Assembly: GCF_900113255.1 (NCBI RefSeq)
Contig: NZ_FOOR01000001.1
Span: forward strand, 552,679 to 616,678
From: Novosphingobium sp. CF614
GTDB taxonomy: Bacteria > Pseudomonadota > Alphaproteobacteria > Sphingomonadales > Sphingomonadaceae
Reading direction: 5' to 3'
Length of the DNA: 64,000 bases
Shown here: positions 9,131-17,210 of the stretch, in pieces
Numbering within the stretch: position 1 is the stretch's first letter
How the letters are laid out: each line of letters begins with the position of its first letter
Translations under genes and position numbers: made by a program
The notes under the pieces: generated by a model
The model's input: the letters and a program-made list of their open reading frames with translations, nothing else
Told to the model about the DNA's origin: nothing
The model's database searches: none

Positions 9131-11419
9131 ATGTTCAAGCGGCATTCGAACAATGAGGGAAAGATTGCGATCATGCGGGCGGGATTCCTCGCCGGGGTTG
9201 CGGTTGTTTCAGTAGCATCCGGGGCGGCGCAGGCAGCCGAAGCGGATTCAGGCAACGAAGAAGGCACGATCGTCGTCACCGCGACGCGTCGTGAAGTGAC
9301 GCTGGACAAAGTGCCGATCAAGATCGACGCGTTCAGCCAGTCGCAGATGGATCAGCGCGGCATGCGCACGATCGACGATATCGCGCGCTATACGCCGGGC
9401 TTGCTGTTCAGCAATACCGGCGGCGTTTCGGGTAACACCAGCAACAGCATTTCGATCAGGGGCATTTCCTCCGACGTCGGTTCTGCGACAACCGCCATCT
9501 ACGTCGACGAAACGCCGATCCAGATCCGCAGCATCGGCTACTTCGGCGGCAACGCTTTCCCCCGCGTGTTCGACCTCGAACGGGTGGAAGTGCTCAAGGG
9601 TCCGCAAGGCACGCTGTTTGGCGCTGGCGCCGAAGGCGGCGCGGTTCGCTTCATCACACCGGCGCCCAGCCTGGATGCGTACTCCGCCTATGGCCGGGCG
9701 GAAGTCTCGACCACCCACAACGGCCCTCCATCCTACGAGATCGGCGCTGCGATCGGCGCTCCGATCGCCAAAGATTTGGTCGGCTTCCGTCTCAGTGTAT
9801 CGCAGCGGCGGGATGGCGGTTACATCGACCAGATCAACGCCGAGACCGGGGCAGTGGTCGATAAAGATGCCAACTGGGAGCGTACCACGGTGGTGCGCGG
9901 TGCGCTGGCCATCCGCCCTATCCCGGAACTGACGATCACGCCTTCGTTGTTCTATCAAAAGCAATATCAGGCGGCGCGCAACTCGGTTTGGGAGCAGTAC
10001 AGCGATTCCGGCGATGCGGATTATCGCAGCGGCAATACGCTTTCGGAACCGCGCCGCGACCGCTTCTACTTGCCAGCCGTAAAGCTGGAATACGATGGCG
10101 ACAATTTCATGGTCGTCTCGAACACATCATGGTTCGATCGCAAGCAAGTTATTACGCTTGATTACACCAGCTATCTGCGCGCCATCAATACGGGCGATGC
10201 GGTTACGTCCGTCAGCACGCTGCGCCCGTCTTCGTCCACCGTCGTCACGAGTCAAGCCAACTTCACGCAGGAACTGCGCGTACAATCCAAGCCCGGCGGC
10301 CCGTTGGACTGGGTGCTGGGGTTCTACTACTCGAACCAGCGGCAGGTGTCGGACAATAACACGACAAGTTCGAACCCGGCCGCTGCGGTGGATGCCAAGA
10401 GCTACATCGACCTCGTCAATTCCAAGGACGAGCAGATCGCCGGCTTCGCCAACTTCGACTACCACGTTAACGACAAGCTGACATTGAGCGCCGGCGTTCG
10501 CGTATCGCAGATGAAGTTCTCGTTCACCGACGCCGCCGACGGCCCGGTCAACGGCGGCCCCAGCTATGTCGAGGGAAGCACCAAGGAAACCCCGGTCACG
10601 CCCAAGTTCAGTGTCGCGTATCAGGCGAACGAAAACACGCTGCTCTATGCGAACGCCGCCAAGGGGTTTCGCCAGGGTGGCGCACAAGGGCCGGTCCCGG
10701 CTGAATATTGCGCGTCGGACCTTGCCTCATTGGGCATTTCCCAAAGCCCGACGACGTATGGGTCCGATAGCGTCTGGAGCTTCGATGGCGGCGTAAAGGG
10801 CTCGCTCATGGGCGGGCGGATGCACCTTGATGCCAATGCCTACTGGATCAAATGGAGCAACATCCAGCAGCCGGTCAACTTGCCGAACTGCGGCTTCCAG
10901 TACATCCAGAACCTGGGCAAGGCGAACAGCCGCGGTATCGACGTAGCGGCGGATTTCCGGCTTGCCGAGGGCCTTAGCATAGGCGGCAACGTCGGCTTCA
11001 ATCGTACGACGTATGCCGAGGACGTTGAGGGAAGTGGCGGCGCTCTGCTCGCCGCCAAGGGCGCCAGGATCGGCGGCCCGCAGTTCACCGGCGCCGTTTG
11101 GGCGCAGGTAGACTTCCCCGTCACCCAGGAGGTGGACGCGTATTTCCGCGCCGACACCACGTTCCGCAGCCGCGGACCTGCACTCGATCCGAAAACCTAC
11201 AGCTTCGACGCGGGGCTGACGCCCACCGAATCCAGCGCGGTTGTCTCGGCCAGGCTGGGCGCGAAGCTGGCGGCGTTCGATTTGTCGGTGTTCGCCAACA
11301 ACATCTTCAACGACAGCAAGCCCTTGTCGCGTACGCACGACTTGGCCGGATCGTCGCTTTACTACGTCTACGTGAACCGACCGCGCACGATCGGCCTGAC
11401 GCTGACCTATCGTCAGTAG
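9131..11419 (+). CDS. TonB-dependent outer-membrane receptor
   Basis: A 762-residue receptor with a signal peptide ending near AAQAAEA. A short TonB-box-like segment GTIVVTATRR is followed by the plug domain (VPIKIDAFSQSQM, ERVEVLKGPQGTLFGAGAEGG) and a long beta-barrel ending in aromatic-rich VNRPRTIGLTLTYRQ. A strong ribosome-binding site AGGAGG at 9121 precedes the ATG. In sphingomonads such receptors import large or scarce organic substrates as well as iron chelates. Its position between the ligase and the exported esterase suggests uptake of the cluster's substrate. The 71-base AT-rich gap before it may hold its own promoter. Confidence 0.95.
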   Translation: MFKRHSNNEGKIAIMRAGFLAGVAVVSVASGAAQAAEADSGNEEGTIVVTATRREVTLDKVPIKIDAFSQSQMDQRGMRTIDDIARYTPGLLFSNTGGVSGNTSNSISIRGISSDVGSATTAIYVDETPIQIRSIGYFGGNAFPRVFDLERVEVLKGPQGTLFGAGAEGGAVRFITPAPSLDAYSAYGRAEVSTTHNGPPSYEIGAAIGAPIAKDLVGFRLSVSQRRDGGYIDQINAETGAVVDKDANWERTTVVRGALAIRPIPELTITPSLFYQKQYQAARNSVWEQYSDSGDADYRSGNTLSEPRRDRFYLPAVKLEYDGDNFMVVSNTSWFDRKQVITLDYTSYLRAINTGDAVTSVSTLRPSSSTVVTSQANFTQELRVQSKPGGPLDWVLGFYYSNQRQVSDNNTTSSNPAAAVDAKSYIDLVNSKDEQIAGFANFDYHVNDKLTLSAGVRVSQMKFSFTDAADGPVNGGPSYVEGSTKETPVTPKFSVAYQANENTLLYANAAKGFRQGGAQGPVPAEYCASDLASLGISQSPTTYGSDSVWSFDGGVKGSLMGGRMHLDANAYWIKWSNIQQPVNLPNCGFQYIQNLGKANSRGIDVAADFRLAEGLSIGGNVGFNRTTYAEDVEGSGGALLAAKGARIGGPQFTGAVWAQVDFPVTQEVDAYFRADTTFRSRGPALDPKTYSFDAGLTPTESSAVVSARLGAKLAAFDLSVFANNIFNDSKPLSRTHDLAGSSLYYVYVNRPRTIGLTLTYRQ

Positions 11420-11465
11420 AAGACGCACAAGTCCGGAACCGAAAACGAGCCACGACGGGAAGCCA

Positions 11466-13088
11466 ATGAACAAACCGAAACTTACCCGTCGTGGCTTTGT
11501 CGCCAGTACCGCTGCTCTTGCGGTTGCATCGACTGTCCGCGCTGCCGGTTCCTCGCTCCTGGTGGAAACGGCGGCGGGGAAGGTCGCCGGTGACGTACTC
11601 CCCGGCAGCGGCGTTCGGCGCTGGCTGGGGATACCTTACGCGCAGCCGGCATCCGGCCCCTTGCGGTGGCGTCCACCGCAGGCCGTGATGCCGTGGAAAG
11701 GCACTTTGCGCGCGGATCGGTTTTCCGCCAGCCCCTGGGCCACGCCCGAGGCTGGCAAAAGCGCCTTCAGCGTGCGCGGCCCCCGTTCGATGGGGGAAGA
11801 CTGCCTGTCGGTGAACGTGTGGTCCCCAGCGGAACCTTCCGAAAAGCCGTATCCAGTCATGGTGTGGATATACGGCGGGGCGTTCGTTGCCGGCTCGTCC
11901 GACAATCCGCTCTACGAAGGCGAAGCGCTTGCGCGGGAGGGCGTGGTCTTCGTCTCGATCAATTACCGCGTGGGTATCCTGGGGTTCTTCGCCCATCCCG
12001 AGCTGGCTGCGGAATCGCCTGACAGGATTTCGGGTAACTATGGCCTGATGGACCAGATCGCCGCCTTGCGCTGGGTGCAGCAGAACATCGCAGGGTTTGG
12101 CGGCGATCCCGGCAACGTGACGATCCTGGGCCAGTCGGCTGGGGCGTTCAGCGTCGGTTTTCACCTGGTGATGCCGCAATCGCGGGGGCTTTTCCACCGC
12201 GCCATCGCGCAGAGCGGCGCGCCGATGGGCAAGCCGTCCAGTTTCATCCTGCTCGGCGAGCGCGAGCCGATGGAGCGCGCCGGGCTGGATTTCGCCAAGG
12301 AAGTCGGCGCGTCCGGTATCGCCGACATGCGGGCGATGAAAGCGCCCGCGCTGGTCGAGGCCAATGCCAGTTCGTGGCGTTTCTACCCTCAGATCGACGG
12401 GCATCATGTGCCCGATCATCCTTTCGCCATGGTCATGGCGGGGCGCCATGCCGCCGTTCCCGTCATCGTCGGGCGCAATCGCGATGAAGGGACGCTGTTT
12501 CCCCCGCTGGGGGGCGGCACGGTCAAAGGCCTTCAAGCGGAAATCAGCGCGGAATACGCCGAACACGCAGCACAGGCCTTGCGGTTCTTCGATGCCGCCG
12601 ATGATACCGCAGCTACGCGGCAAGGCCATGAGGCCATGGGCGACATCATCTTCAATTGGAATGCAGCCGCGCTTGCCATCGCCTTGGCGACGTCGGGGCG
12701 CTCTGCGGTCTATTCCTACCAGTTCGAATACGTCGGCACGGTCCCCGCCAGCGCCACTTTCAACGAAGGGTCGGGTGCCGATCTGGGGGCGTTCCACGGT
12801 TCGGAGATCGGCTTTGCCTTGCGCACCCAGTCCGTACGCGGGTTCGGTTTGAGCCGCGAGCAGAGCGGCCTGATGGACCGGATGAGCGGCTGGTGGGCCC
12901 AGTTCGCGCGGACCGGCGATCCCAATGCGGTTCCCGGCGCACATGGCAATTGGCCGCGCTACCTGCCCGGCAAGAAAACCGTATGGTACATCGGCGCCCA
13001 AGGCGGAAGGCGAGGCCCGGTGCCGCAACGCGATCGGCTTGCGGTGTTGGGTCGCGCCATGAATAACACCATTCTCGAACGCGCCTGA
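11466..13088 (+). CDS. Type B carboxylesterase, Tat-exported
   Basis: A 540-residue alpha/beta-hydrolase of the carboxylesterase B (para-nitrobenzyl esterase) family. The N-terminus has a twin-arginine signal (TRRGFVAS, then a hydrophobic stretch ending ASTVRAAG), so export to the periplasm is likely. The oxyanion region YGGAFVAGS, the nucleophile serine of GQSAGAF near residue 224, the acid in GRNRDEGTLF and the histidine in FHGSEIGF complete the triad. It follows the TonB receptor by 46 bases. The sensible role is hydrolysis of an ester in the imported substrate before transport across the inner membrane. Confidence 0.93.
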   Translation: MNKPKLTRRGFVASTAALAVASTVRAAGSSLLVETAAGKVAGDVLPGSGVRRWLGIPYAQPASGPLRWRPPQAVMPWKGTLRADRFSASPWATPEAGKSAFSVRGPRSMGEDCLSVNVWSPAEPSEKPYPVMVWIYGGAFVAGSSDNPLYEGEALAREGVVFVSINYRVGILGFFAHPELAAESPDRISGNYGLMDQIAALRWVQQNIAGFGGDPGNVTILGQSAGAFSVGFHLVMPQSRGLFHRAIAQSGAPMGKPSSFILLGEREPMERAGLDFAKEVGASGIADMRAMKAPALVEANASSWRFYPQIDGHHVPDHPFAMVMAGRHAAVPVIVGRNRDEGTLFPPLGGGTVKGLQAEISAEYAEHAAQALRFFDAADDTAATRQGHEAMGDIIFNWNAAALAIALATSGRSAVYSYQFEYVGTVPASATFNEGSGADLGAFHGSEIGFALRTQSVRGFGLSREQSGLMDRMSGWWAQFARTGDPNAVPGAHGNWPRYLPGKKTVWYIGAQGGRRGPVPQRDRLAVLGRAMNNTILERA

Positions 13089-13111
13089 ACGGCAAGGCCG
13101 TGGAGACCAAG

Positions 13112-14329
13112 ATGGCAACTCTCTCCGAACCGCGCATCGGCGCCATGAATGCCGATACGCCGCAAATCGGCTGGCTGTTGATCGCGCTGACCTATCTCGC
13201 CACCGCCGCGAGCATGGGGATGGTGGGCGTAGCGGCTGCGCTGACGGCAGATTTGGGCGTGGCGATGCACGTTGCGCGCAACGACGTCGGCCTGGCGCTG
13301 GCGATGTTCTCGTTGCCCTCGGCGATCGGCGGGGTGTTTTGCGGCGGATTGGTGGATCGTGCCGGCGCCAAGCGGGTCATTGTCGTTTCCGCCTTCGTTT
13401 GTGCGCTGGGCGCCGGGTTAGCCGCATGGGGAGCAAGCCTCAGCTTGCTGATGCTGGCGCTCGCCGTCAGCGGTGTCGGTTTCACCGGGATTAGCGTGGC
13501 TGCACCGGCATTGTTGGTCGGCGCGACGGCAGGCAGGCGGCAGGTGCGGGCCATGTCGCTATGGTCGACGTATGCGCCTACCGGCTTTGCGATGGGACTG
13601 CTGCTGGCAGCGCCGTTTGCCGGGACGGGGCGGTGGCAGCCTGCGTTCTTGATCTATGGCGCGATCATGCTGGTGTTGTTCGCAGCTCTCATGGCACTGC
13701 CGCATGTGAAGACCGCCGCCGCACCCCATTGGAAAAAGCAACTCAGCAGCTTCGCCAGCGTCTTTCGCGAGCGCGATGTCATCCTGCTCACCGTGGCGGT
13801 AGCAGTGCCGTCCGCTCTTTCCTATGGCACCAGCCTGATCGCGCCGTTATACTTGGCGCAAGTGCATGGGACGTCGATGGGCGCTTCGGCAACCACGGTG
13901 GCAGCCATCAAGGGGGTGGCGATGGTGCTGTGCGGCCTCATGACCGGAGCGCTGCTGACCCGCCGTCTGAACCGCAAGCTGCTGTTCGCCGGCCTGGCGG
14001 GTCTGGGCATGGCCTCGCAGGCCTTGTTGTTCTGGCCCGGCTCGGGTTTTGCGTTGGCCTCGCTCGGGCTGTTCGGATGGCTTGTCGCGTTCAGCGGTAT
14101 GGGCGCTGTGGCAATGGCGCAATTGCCCGTGGTTGTGGCCAGCCCGTCCCGAAGCGGCGCGGCCTCGGGTCTGATCGGGCAGGGCATCTCGGTGCTTTCG
14201 TTCCTGGCGCCTTCGATCTACTTCGGGATGAACGGGTGGATGGGCTTTGTGGCCATCGCCTGCGTCGGGCTGATAGTGGCCGGTCTTGCGCTGCCTATCG
14301 CGCGGGGCAGGAGGCCGATCTTATCATGA
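13112..14329 (+). CDS. MFS transporter
   Basis: A 405-residue major facilitator with about twelve hydrophobic segments. The first is WLLIALTYLATAASMGMVGV, and an MFS-type loop VDRAGAKRVIV follows the second helix. An in-frame GTG exists at 13100, but the ATG at 13112 has GGAG six bases upstream and is preferred. The stop overlaps the next start (ATGA at 14326-14329). Lying between the esterase and a lactonase-like enzyme, it probably carries the periplasmic hydrolysis product inward. Export cannot be excluded. Confidence 0.9.
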   Translation: MATLSEPRIGAMNADTPQIGWLLIALTYLATAASMGMVGVAAALTADLGVAMHVARNDVGLALAMFSLPSAIGGVFCGGLVDRAGAKRVIVVSAFVCALGAGLAAWGASLSLLMLALAVSGVGFTGISVAAPALLVGATAGRRQVRAMSLWSTYAPTGFAMGLLLAAPFAGTGRWQPAFLIYGAIMLVLFAALMALPHVKTAAAPHWKKQLSSFASVFRERDVILLTVAVAVPSALSYGTSLIAPLYLAQVHGTSMGASATTVAAIKGVAMVLCGLMTGALLTRRLNRKLLFAGLAGLGMASQALLFWPGSGFALASLGLFGWLVAFSGMGAVAMAQLPVVVASPSRSGAASGLIGQGISVLSFLAPSIYFGMNGWMGFVAIACVGLIVAGLALPIARGRRPILS

Positions 14330-15102
14330 CCGATATCAAACGCTTGTTCGTGCTGCTGTGCGGCTTTGAGATCCTGCCAAAGACGATCTCGACGCGAGAC
14401 TTTGGCGGACGCTTCATTCTGAGCGAGCCGGTATGCGCCTACTTGCTGGATACGACTTCGGGCTGGGTCTTGCTCGACGCCGGGTTGAACCCCGACAACA
14501 TCGACGATCCAGCGCGACGTGAGGCTTGCTTCACACGCCACGGCATGACGGCGCCGATCGTAAGAGCTGCGCACCGCATCGAGGCCCAGCTCGAACAGAT
14601 CGGCATTGGGTTTCAGGACATAGACTGGGTGATCCTGTCGCACCTGCATTTCGATCATTGCGGCTACCTGGGGCGCCTGCAGCACGCCCGGATCAGCGTG
14701 CAGCAAGCCGAATACGACGTGGCGTTCGGAGGCGATCCGGGACTGGCCTACATCCGCTCCGACTACGACATGGCCGGGCTGCAATGGGATCTACGGCGTG
14801 GAGACTGGACGGCGATGCCCGGCCTGACTTTGCTCGATACGCGCGGACATACCGCAGGGCATCAGTCCGCAGTGGTGAAACTACCAGGCAGTGGACCGAT
14901 TATCCTGCCGTTCGATGCCGGCGATCTGGCGGAAAATTTCGAGCATGAAGTCCTGCCCGGAGAATGCTGTGACGATGCCGCCGCCTTGCGCGCCATTCGC
15001 CGCCTGAATGCGCTGCAGCAAGATCTGGACGCCCGGATGCTGCTGTTCCACGATCCCGTCGCGATCCAGCACATGCGGCTCGCACCCGAATACTACGACT
15101 GA
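14326..15102 (+). CDS. MBL-fold hydrolase, N-acyl homoserine lactonase-like
   Basis: A 258-residue metallo-beta-lactamase-fold protein. The dinuclear zinc motif HLHFDH occurs in LSHLHFDHCGYLG, with further ligands in DTRGHTAGHQS, the aspartate in LPFDAGD and the histidine in LLFHDP. The order and size resemble AHL lactonases (AttM/AiiA type), which open lactone rings. In this context the natural substrate is more likely a lactone or ester intermediate of the pathway than a quorum signal. The ATG at 14326 overlaps the MFS stop and was chosen for that reason. Confidence 0.88.
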   Translation: MTDIKRLFVLLCGFEILPKTISTRDFGGRFILSEPVCAYLLDTTSGWVLLDAGLNPDNIDDPARREACFTRHGMTAPIVRAAHRIEAQLEQIGIGFQDIDWVILSHLHFDHCGYLGRLQHARISVQQAEYDVAFGGDPGLAYIRSDYDMAGLQWDLRRGDWTAMPGLTLLDTRGHTAGHQSAVVKLPGSGPIILPFDAGDLAENFEHEVLPGECCDDAAALRAIRRLNALQQDLDARMLLFHDPVAIQHMRLAPEYYD

Positions 15103-15117
15103 GCGCGCCGCTGCCGG

Positions 15118-15147
15118 AGGCGCGTTTTCCTATAGGAAAGTGCGCCT
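15118..15147. promoter_or_regulatory. Palindrome between convergent genes; operator-like or terminator
   Basis: A perfect 14-base palindrome TTTCCTATAGGAAA (15126-15139) is flanked by AGGCGC and GCGCCT arms after a 2-base mismatch on each side. Lying between the convergent lactonase-like and regulator genes, it could fold as a bidirectional terminator hairpin. The core also matches the operator-like sites at 5929 and 15828, so it may bind the XRE-cupin regulator instead. Confidence 0.5.
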
Positions 15148-15165
15148 GGAGTTCCGGCGTGGTGA

Positions 15166-15813
15166 TTAGCGGGTCGAGGGATGCATATAGGTCGATACCG
15201 GGCGTGCCTCTGCCGCGCTGGGATCGTAGGAAACCGACAGTACTCGCGCATCATCGTCGCCCACGGACACGTACAAGTGCTTCATGCTGCTATCGAAATA
15301 CGCGCTTTCACCCTGGTTGAGGCGCAACGGCGTGTAATGTTCGGTGTGGATATCGATCGCACCGGCCAGCACGTAGACGAATTCTTCGCCATTGTGCTGG
15401 CTCCAATGGTCGAACTCGTCGACTGAACGCGCGCGGATCACCATTTCGAAGGGGATCATCGCCTTCTTCGAAATCTCGCTGGAATGGACGCGGTAATCGT
15501 ACTGGTCGCTGGTGAACAGTTCGCCTTCGTTGGCCCGCGTCGTCGTCTTGCGGCCAGAAAGCTGGCTTTTTTCGCCAGATGAGACGATGTCCTCGATGCC
15601 GATGTCCAAAGCATCGCACACGCGCTTGAGGATGTCGTAAGAAACCGAAATCTGCGCATTCTCGATCTTGGAAAGCGCGGAGACGGAAATTCGTGCGCGC
15701 GCGCTGACGTCTGCCAGGGTGGAGTTACGCTCCCTGCGGATGACGCGCAGCCGCCGTCCCATCGTTTCGGCATCGTTGACTTGCTGGGTTCGCGCCACGA
15801 ATTCGTCATCCAT
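15166..15813 (-). CDS. XRE-family transcriptional regulator with C-terminal cupin domain
   Basis: A 215-residue regulator. A Cro/C1-type helix-turn-helix occupies about residues 18-75 (IRRERNSTLADVSARARIS, then VSALSKIENAQIS), followed by a linker and a cupin sensor domain (HNGEEFVYVLAGAIDIHTE, YFDSSMKHLYVS). Such proteins usually repress catabolic genes and release DNA when a small metabolite binds the cupin. It lies at the end of the catabolic block and is convergent to it. An operator-like TTTCCTAGAGG sits just upstream of its start, suggesting autoregulation. It is the natural candidate regulator of the whole cluster. Confidence 0.93.
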   Translation of the reverse strand: MDDEFVARTQQVNDAETMGRRLRVIRRERNSTLADVSARARISVSALSKIENAQISVSYDILKRVCDALDIGIEDIVSSGEKSQLSGRKTTTRANEGELFTSDQYDYRVHSSEISKKAMIPFEMVIRARSVDEFDHWSQHNGEEFVYVLAGAIDIHTEHYTPLRLNQGESAYFDSSMKHLYVSVGDDDARVLSVSYDPSAAEARPVSTYMHPSTR

Positions 15814-15817
15814 TCCT

Positions 15818-15838
15818 GGAAAATTTCTTTCCTAGAGG
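15818..15838. promoter_or_regulatory. Operator-like site at the regulator promoter
   Basis: GGAAA and TTTCC arms around ATTTC (15818-15832) overlap TTTCCTAGAGG (15828-15838), the same core as at 5929 and 15126. It lies directly before the XRE-cupin start and inside the 3' end of the GlxA-type remnant. Autoregulation is inferred. Confidence 0.45.
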
Positions 15839-16353
15839 CTCATTGCACGGGTTTTCCGGTCGCGCAAAGACTCAATGCGGGCAAGTTCTTGGTCTGGGAT
15901 GGCCGTCACGGCTGCCTTGTGGGCCTTCCAGTGCCTGGGCGAAACCGCATAGCTCTGTTTGAAAGCGCGGGAGAAATGGCTGGCTGAAGCGAAGCCGCAC
16001 GCGAGGGCCACGGCGGTGACCGACTGCCCGGTCGATTTCAGGAGGTGGGCAGCATGGTCCAGGCGGATCGCCTCTCCCGCTTCCCGTACCGACATGCCCA
16101 GTTCGGCGCGGAACAACCGTTCGATCTGCCGCACGCAAACGCCAGCAGCATGGGCCAGTTCGCTGCGCGTGGGCGGCGTATCGATCGTGTCGTGAAGCAG
16201 CACCAGCACTTTCAGGACACGCGGGTTGTGGGTACCAAAGCGCTCGGCAAAGTCCTGTCGCTGCCGAGCGTCCGATTGCCTGGGCGCGCTACGGATGAAC
16301 CATTCCGATACTTTGACGGCCAGCGGGTGGCCGTGATCCTTGGCGATCAACAC
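15832..16353 (-). pseudogene. GlxA-type AraC regulator, N-terminal domain missing
   Basis: The readable protein (about 173 residues from a possible GTG at 16353) matches the C-terminal half of GlxA-family regulators. It has the end of the DJ-1/PfpI-like domain and linker (AKDHGHPLAVKVSEWFIR), then an AraC DNA-binding domain with both helix-turn-helix units (ELAHAAGVCVRQIERLF, VALACGFASASHFSRAF). Roughly the first 160 residues normal for the family are absent. The open frame runs upstream straight into the tRNA-Val gene, whose 3' end is 9 bases away. There is no ribosome-binding site at the GTG. I read it as a gene cut by recombination at the tRNA. It might still make a DNA-binding fragment. 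Confidence 0.8.
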
Positions 16354-16361
16354 CGAGGTCC

Positions 16362-16437
16362 TGGTGGGCGGTGAGGGGCTCGAACCCCCGACCCTCTCGG
16401 TGTAAACGAGATGCTCTACCAACTGAGCTAACCGCCC
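16362..16437 (-). tRNA. tRNA-Val (UAC)
   Basis: A complete 76-base cloverleaf on the minus strand. It has acceptor GGGCGGT paired with ACCGCCC, D-arm GCTC/GAGC, anticodon stem TCTCG/CGAGA with loop TTTACAC (anticodon TAC), T-loop TTCGAGC and an encoded CCA. Its 3' end coincides with the abrupt truncation of the GlxA-type gene, so it is a plausible attachment site for the catabolic block to its left. Confidence 0.97.
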
Positions 16438-16566
16438 GGCACGCCGGAAACCGCGCATTTAGGGCAATTTTCGGCGCGGTCAACCTTCGCTTTCAAGGGG
16501 GACGGACGGGGTCCAACCGGGGTCTGGAGGGGGGACAACGGGGGGACAGATGAGCCCCCAGGCGGA

Positions 16567-17121
16567 CTACAGCCGGGGCAATGTCACGCCGCGCTGGCCC
16601 ATGTACTTGCCGGCGCGGTCGGCGTAGCTGATCTCGCAGGGTTCGTTGCCCTGCAGGAACAGGAACTGGCAGGCGCCCTCGTTGGCATAGATCTTTGCCG
16701 GCAGCGGCGTGGTATTCGAGAATTCGAGCGTGACATGCCCTTCCCAGCCCGGTTCGAGCGGCGTGACGTTCACGATGATCCCGCAGCGCGCATAAGTCGA
16801 TTTGCCCAGGCAGATCACCAGCACGTCGCGCGGGACGCGAAAGTATTCGACCGTGCGGGCAAGCGCGAAGGAGTTCGGCGGGATCACGCAGATGTCGGTC
16901 TTGCGATCGACGAAGGAGTTGGACGCGAAATCCTTGGGATCGACCACCGCCGAATCGACATTGGTGAAGATCTTGAACTCGTCCGCCACCCTGGCGTCAT
17001 AGCCGTAGGAGGACAGGCCGTAGGAAATGCACCCATCGCGGCGCTGGGCCTCCACGAAAGGTTCGATCATGCCGCTTTCCATCGCCTGGCCGCGGATCCA
17101 CTTGTCGCTCAGAATCGCCAT
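16567..17121 (-). CDS. dcd: dCTP deaminase
   Basis: A 184-residue dCTP deaminase making dUTP for thymidylate synthesis. The start [14 protein letters not shown] is the family start; the longer open frame upstream is a shadow. The trimeric dUTPase-like fold is recognisable from [29 protein letters not shown], the catalytic region GKSTYARCG with [18 protein letters not shown], and the C-terminal [11 protein letters not shown]. Length is standard. It is the first backbone gene after the tRNA-Val boundary. Confidence 0.97.
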   Translation of the reverse strand: MAILSDKWIRGQAMESGMIEPFVEAQRRDGCISYGLSSYGYDARVADEFKIFTNVDSAVVDPKDFASNSFVDRKTDICVIPPNSFALARTVEYFRVPRDVLVICLGKSTYARCGIIVNVTPLEPGWEGHVTLEFSNTTPLPAKIYANEGACQFLFLQGNEPCEISYADRAGKYMGQRGVTLPRL

Positions 17122-17210
17122 GCCTTGCGTGATTCCCCAGCCGCGCCGCAGGGGCAAGTGCGATCGCGCGATTTGTCCACCGGGCCGAGCAGGGGCGCGC
17201 GGGGCGCCCT

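Noticed and set aside
13561..14325. Extension of the lactonase-like frame upstream of 14326
   Set aside because: It is out-of-frame sequence of the MFS gene; the ATG at 14326 overlapping the MFS stop is the family start.
14326..15102. Quorum-quenching island interpretation of the lactonase-like gene
   Set aside because: No AHL synthase or receptor gene is nearby and the gene is coupled to a catabolic transporter, so a pathway lactonase is more likely.
16353..16458. Upstream extension of the GlxA-type frame (about 35 extra residues)
   Set aside because: It runs through the tRNA-Val gene on the same strand, so those residues are a translation of the tRNA and not protein.
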